Positions 20,129 to 28,907 of a DNA stretch of 31,546 nucleotides are shown here, piece after piece; the stretch's first letter is position 1, and each line of letters opens with the position of its first letter. The position numbers and the translations under genes were made by a program. Where the stretch lies: positions 1-31,546 of the IMG/VR virus record IMGVR_UViG_3300030388_001250; one strand, given 5' to 3'. The notes under the pieces are model-generated. The model was not told the DNA's origin and searched no databases. It worked only from the letters and a program-made list of their open reading frames with translations. The stretch is from a virus.

Positions 20129-20470
20129 TCAGTTCCCTAAAGGGTTATCGTTAATTATGTCATAGACTTTACCAATCTCTTTTTCCATCCAACCGGATAA
20201 TTTTTCTTCCGTACGCTTAATTTCAGCATCTAATTTATCCATATTACCGTAGACTTCTTTTAGGGAGTCGTTATTGAATTGAGTTAAGCTTTCGTTTGTG
20301 GTTAATCTGTCGTTTAAGGTACCTGTATCACTACCCGCTACTTTACCTTCCATAGCCACTAAACGTGTGCTTAGGTCTGACATCCACCATACGAACCCAC
20401 CTGCTGCTGGAACTACTGATAAGACTATCGTAAGTATCACTGCTGGTGAAAGCACCAATGTCTTGTTCAT
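20129..20470 (-). CDS. Membrane-anchored coiled-coil protein
   Basis: One N-terminal membrane helix (LSPAVILTIVLSVVPAAGGFVWW) is followed by an extended, mostly helical outer domain (DLSTRLVAMEGKV, then ESLTQFNNDSLKEVYGNMDKL). AGGAG with 7-base spacing marks the ATG at 20470. The first 128 bases lie inside the 3' end of the 500-codon gene in another frame. Placement next to the holin and the topology would fit an inner-membrane spanin-like or other lysis-related role, but no Rz motif is visible. Confidence 0.65.
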   Translation of the reverse strand: MNKTLVLSPAVILTIVLSVVPAAGGFVWWMSDLSTRLVAMEGKVAGSDTGTLNDRLTTNESLTQFNNDSLKEVYGNMDKLDAEIKRTEEKLSGWMEKEIGKVYDIINDNPLGN

Positions 20471-21845
20471 ATATCATCTCCTGTGTTAATACTACTGTTT
20501 CTTGAATTGTAATTGTTTCAGGTATTATTTGCAAATAGACCATACTGGTAATGCTTATTTGCCCCAAGGGCTCAGTGCGGATATCAGATTTTGCAGTTTT
20601 ATCCACAGGTTGTTTAGTAGATTTAACGGTTGTTTTTTCTTCAACTGTTTCTTTTTTTGCACTAGTTTTTTTGCTATTACTTTTTTCTTTACTACTTTTT
20701 TCTTTTTTATCATCGCTTTTCTCTGTTTTATTGTCGGACTCATCTTCCCCTCCGTCTGATAAGTCGCCGCTTTCATTTGCTGCAATCTTTGTTTTTGTCT
20801 TTGGCTCTGTCTTTGTTTCTGGTTCTGGTTCGGCTTCTGGTTCTGGTTCTGGTTCTGCTTCAACAACTTCAATTTCGGGCTCTGGTTCTGATGGTCCTTC
20901 AACGTTAATCTCCTTGATCTCTTCGATAGGTTGCACCTCTGCTATTTCAGGTAAGTCAGAAGGCATCTCTATTCTTATTTCTCTGGTTTGAGGAATGTCG
21001 ATTATATCAGGCATCTCTTGAACTTGCATATTATCGGTTACACTATTCTCAGGCATTTCAACATTCATTTCCATCTCAGGCATATCCATATTTATTTCCA
21101 TAGGCTGCATATCCATTGGCATCTCTATCATCTCCATCTCTGGCATAATTTGTATGTCTGAAATCAAGTCCAAGGTTACTGATGTATCTAACTGTAACCC
21201 ACCTATCATAGTCTCCTGGACTATTTGTTCTTGGGCTTGTTGCTGTACATAATCTTGGTATGTTATAGCAAACTCATAGTTGTCTGTAATGGGAGCTAAC
21301 CAGTTGTTACCTGTATGACTATCCTGTCCGGTTAGTTCAAAGTTAATAGCAACCATCCCTGTTAAGAAGGTATCGTTGATAGATTTAGTAAAGGTGTGGT
21401 GAGTAAAGCCGTCTTCATATATAACACTGGTGCTATGACTAGATACTTCTGTGTTAGTACCATCAGTAAAGCTAATGTTAGTTATAATCTTATCGTGGTT
21501 CTCTTGTGTACAATGTCCGTTAGCATCGTTACCACAACCGTACCCGTGGTAGCTAATGGTATAACTTAAAATTTCTTTGCCTTCTTCTACCGCAGTTAAG
21601 TTAACAAGCTGACTAATAGTAGAGTCTTGTCCTTTGAATCGTATGATTTTTGAGTTGCCTGCATCTGAGTAAGGCCCATCAATCTTGACACCCTTATCAG
21701 ATAGAGTCCATCCAACTATATTATCCTCAAAGTCTGAGTTAGTTAGAAGGTTGCCCGTAGTAGTCTCTGCGCCTGTTGCTTGGTTTAATAACGTCAAACT
21801 TAACAGGCTTGCGACTAGGGTTTTTAATAACATTATTTTGTTCAT
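20343..21845 (-). CDS. Large exported low-complexity protein with lectin-like N-domain
   Basis: A Sec signal peptide (LLKTLVASLLSLTLLNQATGA) is followed by a beta-rich domain that resembles carbohydrate-binding jelly rolls (NLLTNSDFEDNIVGWTLSD; two Cys in YGCGNDANGHC), to about residue 195. Then come Met-Pro-Glu repeats (about 235-275), acidic Pro-Glu runs (about 320-350), a Lys/Ser/Asp-rich stretch (about 365-420) and a folded-looking C-terminus ending VRPKHTFSGYGR. The PE/KT-rich middle recalls TonB and could span the periplasm. It overlaps its upstream neighbour by 107 bases and its downstream neighbour by 128 bases in other frames. Weak ribosome-binding context at 21845. A surface or lysis-stage role is inferred from position beside the holin genes. 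Confidence 0.7.
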   Translation of the reverse strand: MNKIMLLKTLVASLLSLTLLNQATGAETTTGNLLTNSDFEDNIVGWTLSDKGVKIDGPYSDAGNSKIIRFKGQDSTISQLVNLTAVEEGKEILSYTISYHGYGCGNDANGHCTQENHDKIITNISFTDGTNTEVSSHSTSVIYEDGFTHHTFTKSINDTFLTGMVAINFELTGQDSHTGNNWLAPITDNYEFAITYQDYVQQQAQEQIVQETMIGGLQLDTSVTLDLISDIQIMPEMEMIEMPMDMQPMEINMDMPEMEMNVEMPENSVTDNMQVQEMPDIIDIPQTREIRIEMPSDLPEIAEVQPIEEIKEINVEGPSEPEPEIEVVEAEPEPEPEAEPEPETKTEPKTKTKIAANESGDLSDGGEDESDNKTEKSDDKKEKSSKEKSNSKKTSAKKETVEEKTTVKSTKQPVDKTAKSDIRTEPLGQISITSMVYLQIIPETITIQETVVLTQEMIYEQDIGAFTSSDTYDSLISSSSSRWVRMVDVRPKHTFSGYGR

Positions 21846-22272
21846 CTAATATTCCACGTTTACGGTACTCGGCTATAGCTTTATCGCCTATCAAACCATT
21901 GACAGGACAAGGGCTACCTGCCGCTATCATACTCTCAAATACTCTTGGGTCTCTGCACAACATAGCAGTCGCTGAGACTTTCATCCCAAGTTGAGCCAAT
22001 GCTCTACTAAGTTTAATCATTTGACAGTTCTTATCTACCACTTGGATACCAGCAGAGATACCAATGAACCCACCTGATACACCACCTGCTCTAGCTACTA
22101 CACAGATATCAGAGTACGCACCTGAACTTCCCATTGATGGTACGGATGGTGGAGTTACCGGCATATCTTTGTATCGGATATTGGAATCTGCTGCTTTTAC
22201 GCCTGTAGATAAAAATACTACTAACATAGTTATTATTGAGTATATGTATAAAGTTTCTGCCCAATCTTTCAT
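21739..22272 (-). CDS. Exported hypothetical protein (177 aa)
   Basis: AGAGG precedes the ATG at 22272. A signal peptide or anchor (YIYSIITMLVVFLSTGVKA) probably ends at Ala-Ala. The mature part has a Gly-rich segment (RAGGVSGGFIGISAGIQVV) and four cysteines (DICVV, DKNCQ, MLCRD, SPCPV) that could form two disulfides in the periplasm. The C-terminus is basic. Proteins of this pattern stand beside internal virion and lysis genes in marine phages, with no assigned role. Its last 107 bases overlap the start of the 500-codon gene in another frame. Confidence 0.7.
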   Translation of the reverse strand: MKDWAETLYIYSIITMLVVFLSTGVKAADSNIRYKDMPVTPPSVPSMGSSGAYSDICVVARAGGVSGGFIGISAGIQVVDKNCQMIKLSRALAQLGMKVSATAMLCRDPRVFESMIAAGSPCPVNGLIGDKAIAEYRKRGILDEQNNVIKNPSRKPVKFDVIKPSNRRRDYYGQPSN

Positions 22273-22274
22273 AA

Positions 22275-24647
22275 TTAACCTCTAAATAGGGGAAGTCCAA
22301 CTTGTTCCATTCTTGCTAATTGATCTGACTGATTACCGCCCGATTGATTACCTAACGATGCAATCCCTGAACCTTGAGCCTGGGGTGCTTGACCTTGAGG
22401 CTGTGGTGTTGGAGCAGGAGCCGAGGACATTGGCCCTAGTGAATCGAGTGCTTCATCAAGTGGGTCTGGTCTTCTAAGAGGTGCTGTTTCAAGATTAGTA
22501 TCTGTACCTACAGCATCTTCTTCATCAACGGGGTCTCCTTGTTCTTCTGCATTTTTTCTTTTAATAATATCTTTACTATATTCTAATAAGCCTTCATCTA
22601 TGTTTCTATCGAATTTTTCTTGTTGGTCAAAGGTTATTAAACCTTCTGCCGCTAAACCATTAATAACTCTTCTCCAAGCTGTCGCTGTTTTTCTCATGGG
22701 GTTAACTGTAATATCAGCTACGTTACCTGTTTTGTTATAAATTTGTAAAGCCTCGTCTGTCATTTCTTGATAACCTTTTTCAAGAAACTTACTAAATTTT
22801 GGACTTGTAAACAGCCTACTCATAGCCATCGGTGCTAATAATATACCAGCACTAGGGGCACTAAGAACTCCAGTAAAAGCTCCAACGATTGCTCCACCTT
22901 GTGTAAGTTGAATCAACATAGCACCGGGTAGTCTACCTTTTTTATTTAAAGAACCGTATGCAGTTGATAAAGCATTAGCCGCTCTTTGAATACTTTCTAT
23001 TTCACTTTTATTGTAAACTTGTTTCATAGCACTGTAGGCTGAACCATCCTCTTTTCCAAGAGCCCCTACAAAATCTTTGAACTTACCATCATTAATCATC
23101 TTACCAAAGCTACCCGCATCTCTTTCAGAACGAGTAATTATATCTTGAAACAATTGAGCTTTAAGACCTTGACCTATTGCAAGTTTATCTTTTGGTTTAA
23201 TAAGTCCAGTAGTTATACCTTGATCTAATGCCTCCTTTAATTTACCAATTATTTGAGGTTTATCAAATTTTACAAGCATTTTATAAGCGTTAGCCCCTAA
23301 ACCACTGCTTTCATGTTCTTTTAAAATTCTTGCAAGTAAATCGTTGTTAACAAATAGTTTATTACCTTTTTCTGTTAAAGCATCCGCTTCTTTTAAAGCT
23401 GTTTTAATTTTTGCTGGAACGGCTGCATTTGTTAACATGTTATCAACAGTTCCTTTTAATTGTTCAATAGCTTCAAGGTACATTTGTTTATTTTGTGTAT
23501 TCAAGAAAGCAGAACTAGCTAAACCATTTAATTGCCTTTTCATGGTTATGACTTCCTTGTATGTCATTTTGCCTGGACCTCTTGTCTCTGCCTTAGCTAT
23601 AACTTCTCTTATTGTCCTTGCAATACCTTGAGCTTCAGGAGCTAATGGGCCTGTAACACCTAGTAAATCGTCCTCTATTTTTATTAGTGTATTTTCAAGT
23701 GGAGCTAAATTCATCATTCGATCATCCCCACGTCTATTGCTAACTTCGTCAAAATGTTTTTTTATTTGATCGTCAACTTTAGTATATTTTATTTTTTGTA
23801 AATTTCTATACTCCTTATTTTTACCAGCTATAGTATTTATTAAAAGATTCCCAAAATCTTCGCCTTGTGGGTCAACTCTTTTCATAGTATCTAAAACATT
23901 TTTGTTATGAAATGCACCAATTTTTCGTGCATAATCTTCTGCTACAAATTGTGCTCCTTCTTTTGCTTTTACTATGCTTTTTCCACCTAGTAACGAGCTT
24001 TCAGCTACGTTCTCAGCTACGTTTATAGGATAATTGTTATATGCAATACCAGGAGTTATAAAAGAGTCCGCAGCCATTTGTTTTTCAACATCAGAGTATT
24101 TACCTGTGGTGTCTTTTAATATTTCTTTTTTTTGAAATTCAATTGTTTTTTCACCTTCTTCAACTAATTTAAGTTTATCTAATTTTGGTTTTAAAGCTTT
24201 ACCAATAATATCAAAACTTTTAATTGCAATAGGGCCACCAATTAATTCAGCAACTGCCATTGAAGTTCCAGCATTGATAGCTGATTTGACTGGATCAGAA
24301 GTAGGGTCAAAGGTTTCAGAAACTACAGAACCTCCTGCACCACCTACACCACTAAGCCCAGCAGTCTTTGCTAATTGCATTAAAAAAGGTTTTGCAAAAT
24401 AACCTGCACGAGCTAACAACGGTAGTTGTCCACCTGGCACGAAAGCAAGGCCTACCCCACCTAAAACTTCTAATGCGGTTCTTCTCCAATCATTACCACC
24501 TACAAATTTATCAGCTTCTTTTTGAGCTTGAGCATCTTGATATTCATCAGATTTAAGAAAATTTTTAATCTTACCTAATTCTTCTTGAGTAGGCTTATCA
24601 CCTTGTGTTTTAAATCTACCATGTCCTTTTATAAATACTTCGCCCAT
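22275..24647 (-). CDS. Internal virion-like protein (790 aa)
   Basis: AAGGAGTAAAAC marks the start. It is a large, helical, Ala/Lys-rich protein with several Gly/Ala hydrophobic stretches (ALEVLGGVGLAFVPGG, GLSGVGGAGGSVVS, LTQGGAIVGAFTGVLSAP). A Pro/Gln-rich linker near the C-terminus (APAPTPQPQGQAPQAQG) leads to a short conserved-looking tail (LARMEQVGLPLFRG). Size, composition and position after smaller virion proteins fit the ejected internal proteins of podoviruses, which form a channel across the host envelope. I see no lysozyme or transglycosylase motif. It may work with the 344- and 395-residue proteins encoded upstream. Confidence 0.7.
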   Translation of the reverse strand: MGEVFIKGHGRFKTQGDKPTQEELGKIKNFLKSDEYQDAQAQKEADKFVGGNDWRRTALEVLGGVGLAFVPGGQLPLLARAGYFAKPFLMQLAKTAGLSGVGGAGGSVVSETFDPTSDPVKSAINAGTSMAVAELIGGPIAIKSFDIIGKALKPKLDKLKLVEEGEKTIEFQKKEILKDTTGKYSDVEKQMAADSFITPGIAYNNYPINVAENVAESSLLGGKSIVKAKEGAQFVAEDYARKIGAFHNKNVLDTMKRVDPQGEDFGNLLINTIAGKNKEYRNLQKIKYTKVDDQIKKHFDEVSNRRGDDRMMNLAPLENTLIKIEDDLLGVTGPLAPEAQGIARTIREVIAKAETRGPGKMTYKEVITMKRQLNGLASSAFLNTQNKQMYLEAIEQLKGTVDNMLTNAAVPAKIKTALKEADALTEKGNKLFVNNDLLARILKEHESSGLGANAYKMLVKFDKPQIIGKLKEALDQGITTGLIKPKDKLAIGQGLKAQLFQDIITRSERDAGSFGKMINDGKFKDFVGALGKEDGSAYSAMKQVYNKSEIESIQRAANALSTAYGSLNKKGRLPGAMLIQLTQGGAIVGAFTGVLSAPSAGILLAPMAMSRLFTSPKFSKFLEKGYQEMTDEALQIYNKTGNVADITVNPMRKTATAWRRVINGLAAEGLITFDQQEKFDRNIDEGLLEYSKDIIKRKNAEEQGDPVDEEDAVGTDTNLETAPLRRPDPLDEALDSLGPMSSAPAPTPQPQGQAPQAQGSGIASLGNQSGGNQSDQLARMEQVGLPLFRG

Positions 24648-24650
24648 GTT

Positions 24651-25838
24651 TTACTCCTTAATATCTTTTAAATCAATAATTTCAATACCTTCTTTCTTAG
24701 CGTCTTTCTCATCTTGCTCCATAATCGCAAGGTCGTCTCTAACACCAGGACTTGCAAATTCTGCAAAAGGAGAGATATCAAAAGAACGAATGCCGGCTAA
24801 TTGATCTGTTATAGAGTTTTCAAAACCTTTGTAAGATTTAATGTACACATCGTTACCCTTTTTAGCAACCGCTCTTGCTCTAACTAAAAAGTTTACTAAA
24901 TCTTGTTCAGTAGAGAAGCTTCCTTCGTTAAACGCTTTTGCTAATCTTTCCGCCTCTGCCGCAGAAACCGCAGCACCAGATAATTCTTTGATTTTTAAGT
25001 TTTTCATATCTTGCAAGATACCTCTAATTTCTTTAGCATCAGCATCAAAAACACCTTCCATATAACCAGAGCCAAGCGGCCCTACACCAGGGATAGCTTC
25101 TCCATTCTTAACATATTTTTCTATCTTATTTTCTAATTGAGTTAAAGTAGATAACCAATTTACTCTGGCAGGTTTTAAAATATCTTTGCTAGCTTTTGGT
25201 AAAATATCTTTAGAGAAACTTTCAGTAATATTTGGAGCATCAGCTAATTGATTTCTTGTAACGCCATCGGCTGATACAACTGTTTTTATTTTTACAAAAC
25301 CTTTGCTGTCAACAGGTATACCATCAAGTCCAGAAACTTTTAATTGACGAGCTTGTTCCAATGATACTATTTGTTCACTACCTTTAGCCGCAGCATCAGC
25401 TTCTACTTTACCAAGCTTTCTAGCTTCTAAATCAGATTTATTTATTGCAGCAATAGCTGTTGGTATTTGAGCCATACCTAAACCTAGCGCTCTTAATGTA
25501 CCTGCCCCTTTACCTTCACCCGCACGTTGCTCGCCAGTTAATAAAGCTGCAGCGATTGGAGCTAGATATGTTTGTAATTTTTGGTTTCTTGTCAGACCAC
25601 CCGTGTTGTTATCTAGACTTAATAACTTAGATATACCTTCAGTAAAAGATTTAGGTTCCGTAGATTCTACTTCAGGTTCTACTTTAGGCTCTGTTTTTTC
25701 TATGTTTAACTCTTTTTCGAGTTCTTCATCCGATATATCTAAGTTAGCTTCTGCCACACCACCCTTTTGAAAACCTGAAGGCTTTTGTGACTCAAGGTAC
25801 TTTTGTCTAAACATTTTTCTACTTAAAATTTTATTCAT
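24651..25838 (-). CDS. Internal virion-like protein (395 aa)
   Basis: An N-terminal basic segment (LSRKMFRQKYLESQKPSGFQ) and a Gly-Gly turn are followed by an acidic Glu/Pro linker (EKTEPKVEPEVESTEPKS). A long helical body includes one hydrophobic stretch (YLAPIAAALLTGEQ). The order N-terminal KYLESQKPSGFQKGGV is seen in small peptides at the head of marine phage virion proteins. The gene lies 3 bases from its neighbours on both sides, within one virion operon. Function as an internal or ejection protein is inferred from context. Confidence 0.6.
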   Translation of the reverse strand: MNKILSRKMFRQKYLESQKPSGFQKGGVAEANLDISDEELEKELNIEKTEPKVEPEVESTEPKSFTEGISKLLSLDNNTGGLTRNQKLQTYLAPIAAALLTGEQRAGEGKGAGTLRALGLGMAQIPTAIAAINKSDLEARKLGKVEADAAAKGSEQIVSLEQARQLKVSGLDGIPVDSKGFVKIKTVVSADGVTRNQLADAPNITESFSKDILPKASKDILKPARVNWLSTLTQLENKIEKYVKNGEAIPGVGPLGSGYMEGVFDADAKEIRGILQDMKNLKIKELSGAAVSAAEAERLAKAFNEGSFSTEQDLVNFLVRARAVAKKGNDVYIKSYKGFENSITDQLAGIRSFDISPFAEFASPGVRDDLAIMEQDEKDAKKEGIEIIDLKDIKE

Positions 25839-25840
25839 AA

Positions 25841-26875
25841 TTAAGAACCTAAGTAAGCTGTGTATGCAGTTAACCCTGTGCCGAGCGCCTGTGACAATGG
25901 GTTAGCTTGTGGTGCTCGTGGAGCTGTTGTAATTGAACTTAGAGTAGTAGGTAATGCTGTCATGATACCTTTTTCAAATTCTGCTCTAGCGTAAGGGTCT
26001 GCTATAACTTGTTCTCTAGTTTTTCTATCTGCATCCAATTGAGCTTGAGCAATGCCTCGTTGAGTCTGCCCCATTTGAGCTAAGTTAGTAGTGTCTACTC
26101 CCGCCATAGTTTGTTGTTGTCTACCAAGACTTGCTAACTGTTGAGCAGTATAGCCTTGTGTTTGAGCAGCAAGTTGTTGTTGGTTTTGAGCGGCTGTAAG
26201 TGCTTGTCCGTAATTTTGTTGTTGTGCTAGCCCTACTTTTTCTAAAGCACGACCACCTAACTCTGCTCTTTGTACACCTTCTCTACCACCACCAAAAGCA
26301 CCAGCGCTAACAGCGTCTGATGATAGTTGATTTTGTTGTATACCGGCTTGTCTAGTAATCTCATCAATCACAAAACTGTTCATAGGGTTTAAATACTGTG
26401 AAATGTTTGGAGCCTCTAACGCTGTTTGTGATGCACCTTGTGATGCAGCAATTGCTTGATTAGTAGTATTTTGACCTACACCTAATTGACTAATCCCTCT
26501 ATCAAAAGCAAGTTGTTCCATTGTTCCGGGAGTCGCTATTTGATAAGCAGGTATGTCTCTAGGTTGTTGTGCCAATGCGGTTGTACGATCAAACAAGGCA
26601 AGTTTTCTTGCTTCAATTTCTGGAGCCTCACGAGAAAAATTAGTTGTGACATCGGACGGAGAACTACCCCCACCCCCACCACCGAAGTATTGTGGTAAAC
26701 CTGTTTCATCATTTACAGTGCCACACCCACCATGAGCAATAAGTAACTTTCTTTCGTAGTCATTAATATGGGATAAATGCACATCACCATTCTTACCGTG
26801 ATCCGTGATATCAGAATAGAGTTTATTGAATAACTCTACCTTCTCTTTCATACTTAATTGTTTTAAATCTATCAT
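25841..26875 (-). CDS. Gln/Ala-rich virion protein (344 aa)
   Basis: GAAGGAATT precedes an ATGA overlap with the GNAT-like gene. The N-terminal 55 residues (MKEKVELFNKLYSDI, NDYERKLLIAHGG) form a small domain. A run of six glycines follows, then a long low-complexity helical region very rich in Gln, Ala and Thr (QQQLAAQTQGYTAQQLASLG) with FGGGREG in the middle. The C-terminus has a hydrophobic segment (LSQALGTGLTAYTAYLGS). Composition and position suggest an internal virion or tail-associated protein that unfolds for ejection. The family is not named. Confidence 0.6.
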   Translation of the reverse strand: MIDLKQLSMKEKVELFNKLYSDITDHGKNGDVHLSHINDYERKLLIAHGGCGTVNDETGLPQYFGGGGGGSSPSDVTTNFSREAPEIEARKLALFDRTTALAQQPRDIPAYQIATPGTMEQLAFDRGISQLGVGQNTTNQAIAASQGASQTALEAPNISQYLNPMNSFVIDEITRQAGIQQNQLSSDAVSAGAFGGGREGVQRAELGGRALEKVGLAQQQNYGQALTAAQNQQQLAAQTQGYTAQQLASLGRQQQTMAGVDTTNLAQMGQTQRGIAQAQLDADRKTREQVIADPYARAEFEKGIMTALPTTLSSITTAPRAPQANPLSQALGTGLTAYTAYLGS

Positions 26876-27285
26876 AATTCCTTCTCTAGTTGTACATGCG
26901 TTTTTTCGTACCCTTTGGTTTTCATTAGCTTACTCCAACCAGGTCTTGCAAATAACTCCATTTTTTTACAACCTTTGCCTTTAGCCCATGTTTCTAAATC
27001 TTTAACATGGTGCTGCCATTTATGCATATCTCTACCGGTTACAATTCTTGCATCACAAACTTTATAGTTTGGGTAAATCCTTAACTCCGTTACAACGGTT
27101 GCAAGAACTTCATCGTTTTCACCAAGAACCAGCCAAAGTTGCATAGCCCCTTGTTTACATAAAGCTTTGATATCTTCGGCATCAAACGCTCCGTTGGTAT
27201 CACATGCAAGTTGTACTAAATCTCTTGCCAAAGGCCAAACATTTTCTATCTCAAACTTCTTAAAGTTAATAAATTTAGTTTGCAT
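26872..27285 (-). CDS. GNAT-like protein in the virion operon
   Basis: A 137-residue protein with the outline of an N-acetyltransferase fold: WLVLGENDEVLATVVTELRIYP as the beta2-beta4 part, MHKWQHHVKDLETWAKGKGCKKMELFARPGWSKLMKTKGYEKTHVQLEKEL as the later helix and strands with a typical GWSKLMKTKGY end. The classic acetyl-CoA loop (Q/RxxGxG/A) is not clear. Small GNAT-like proteins occur among podovirus internal virion genes (T7 gp13 is similar in size and outline), so it may be structural and not an enzyme. It overlaps the upstream gene by 11 bases. Confidence 0.6.
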   Translation of the reverse strand: MQTKFINFKKFEIENVWPLARDLVQLACDTNGAFDAEDIKALCKQGAMQLWLVLGENDEVLATVVTELRIYPNYKVCDARIVTGRDMHKWQHHVKDLETWAKGKGCKKMELFARPGWSKLMKTKGYEKTHVQLEKEL

Positions 27286-28054
27286 TCACTAGATCGTGTA
27301 TGCGTTTCATTTGATCTTGTTGGTTGTAAAAAAAGGTAGCTCCTTTCTTTCTCATTTCTTTCATGTCTTTTGGATCAGCTCCAGCCATAATGCCAGCTCC
27401 AAGTATTGCATCAGCACGAGATACAAATTCACCATCAGCTAGTTGCGCCAACATAGTGTCTTCATCTTTGTCACCTACACCTGTGCCATCTTCTACATAA
27501 CCTTCTGCTCTGACATAATTGTTTGAATCTTTTTCGTCATGTTCCATTTTACTCGGTAAGTAATTAATACCCCCCTCAGCATAATGTGGGATAGCATTAA
27601 CAATACCACCTTTGTTGTATGCAAATTGACCCGTTGGATTTGCTCCGTACTGAAAAAGGTTATCTGGGGCAGTTCTTGCCACTTCACCCATTTCGTAACC
27701 TTGAGGTTTTAAATTTTCTCTTGCAAGAGCGTCTTCATAATCACCTTGAGAATAAGTAGGCTTGGGTTGTGTTGGGTCAGGCATAGAACCTACACCTACA
27801 CCAGTCCCTACTGTTGAACCTATCGCAATATTAGTCCCGCCTTGAAAACCTTTCCCAAGATTTTGTAACAATGTATTTGATGCAGCGTCTTTACCAGCGC
27901 CTACAGCCAGGTTTCCACCAAGTTTACCTAACCCAAAAGATGTTCCACCACCTACGATTCCAGCAAACAATGAGTTACGGGTTGAAGCCCCTGACGCTTT
28001 AGCGGAAAGAAAACTAATTCCACCTGATAAAAGTGCTAATGTCAATGGATCCAT
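27275..28054 (-). CDS. Gly-rich structural protein (259 aa)
   Basis: AGGAG precedes the ATG at 28054. The N-terminal 90 residues are Gly/Ala/Ser-rich and weakly hydrophobic (LLSGGISFLSAKASGAS, GGGTSFGLGKLGGNLAVGAG). The C-terminal part carries a segment common to marine phage virion proteins: DEDTMLAQLADGEFVSRADAILGAG, then KKGATFFYNQQDQMKRIHDLV. The same ADGEFV-type motif appears near the ends of tape-measure and internal proteins in many phages. A structural role is likely; the exact role is unknown. Confidence 0.65.
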   Translation of the reverse strand: MDPLTLALLSGGISFLSAKASGASTRNSLFAGIVGGGTSFGLGKLGGNLAVGAGKDAASNTLLQNLGKGFQGGTNIAIGSTVGTGVGVGSMPDPTQPKPTYSQGDYEDALARENLKPQGYEMGEVARTAPDNLFQYGANPTGQFAYNKGGIVNAIPHYAEGGINYLPSKMEHDEKDSNNYVRAEGYVEDGTGVGDKDEDTMLAQLADGEFVSRADAILGAGIMAGADPKDMKEMRKKGATFFYNQQDQMKRIHDLVNAN

Positions 28055-28088
28055 TTACGGTTCTCCTAATATATATATAGTATTAAGT

Positions 28089-28907
28089 TTACCTTGATTT
28101 ATCGGGTGTATCAACACTCGAAGGCTTCATTTCGTCCCATAAACGTCCTGTATATTGAAATTCACCTACATGAGTGATGTAGTCCATAATGTAACAGTAG
28201 CATTTGCCACCTGTATTACGCCATAACCTACAAAAAGCAAAGTCCTCGCCTAGAAAACGTTTGTTCTCTTTATCGTAATAAGTGTCAAAGAAGTTATACA
28301 AATGAGGCTTTTTCTGTAGTTTTCCGTCAATGATATTTTCTTGGTGTATTTCCATATCGGGGTACGCTTCAATCAAGATATCAAATACTTCTCGTTTAAT
28401 CAGCATACAACCAGTTGGGGCGTGGGTGACTTCAATAACGCCGTCACCTTCTACTTCAATTGATTCGCTATCCTCTAATCTTAACGGGTAGCTATTACAA
28501 TTGACATGAGCTTCGTGAGCCGTGGTCACTTCACCGTGTATTATTTTCTGTATAAGTCTGTCGAACTTAATGTGTTTAAGAGGATAAGGCACAGAGATGA
28601 CGTCCTTGTCGGCCTCAAGCATACTCCATATGCTGTCAGAGGAAAACGCTATATCTGAGTCTATAAAAAGCATATGCGACATCTCGCTTTGTAAAAAAGA
28701 GGCAGTACATAAGTTCCTACCTTGTGTCACTAAAGATGATTTTATCATTTCAAACATAACTTTTATACCTTTTTCCATACAAGCTTTTTGAAACTCTAAT
28801 AAACTTTGTGTGTAGTGAATTGAAACATCCGAATGCACTGGTGTTGCTACATAGATACCTAATTCTCTTTCTTTATTTAACCATAAGGGCTTACTTGAAT
28901 CTGGCAT
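28089..28907 (-). CDS. GT-A-type glycosyltransferase
   Basis: AAGGAGCCTTAA marks the start. GIYVATPVHSDVSIHY begins the Rossmann-like part. LFIDSDIAF carries the DxD motif (Asp83-Ser-Asp85) that binds metal and the nucleotide sugar, VPYPLKHIKF follows, and GEDFAFCRLWRNTGG (about 219-233) is the acceptor-side ED motif. At 272 residues it fits compact phage GT2-like enzymes. It overlaps the GT-B-type enzyme gene by 17 bases, so both are probably made together within the virion operon. Substrate unknown; the sugar could decorate virion proteins or host glycans. Confidence 0.8.
   Translation of the reverse strand: MPDSSKPLWLNKERELGIYVATPVHSDVSIHYTQSLLEFQKACMEKGIKVMFEMIKSSLVTQGRNLCTASFLQSEMSHMLFIDSDIAFSSDSIWSMLEADKDVISVPYPLKHIKFDRLIQKIIHGEVTTAHEAHVNCNSYPLRLEDSESIEVEGDGVIEVTHAPTGCMLIKREVFDILIEAYPDMEIHQENIIDGKLQKKPHLYNFFDTYYDKENKRFLGEDFAFCRLWRNTGGKCYCYIMDYITHVGEFQYTGRLWDEMKPSSVDTPDKSR

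Noticed and set aside
20555-20902. A Gln/Lys-rich leftward frame of 115 codons within the exported protein gene
   Set aside because: It is a shifted reading of the same low-complexity tract with no ribosome-binding site, unlike the nested methyltransferase frame, which has both a start signal and recognisable motifs.
20551-20991. A Ser/Phe-rich rightward frame of 146 codons opposite the exported protein
   Set aside because: It is the antisense of Lys/Glu/Pro repeats; the low-complexity composition explains the lack of stops, and there is no start signal.
22275-24647. A virion-associated lysozyme or transglycosylase in the 790-residue protein
   Set aside because: I looked for Glu-rich SLT motifs and lysozyme-like catalytic patterns and saw none; the sequence is mainly helical and Ala/Lys-rich.
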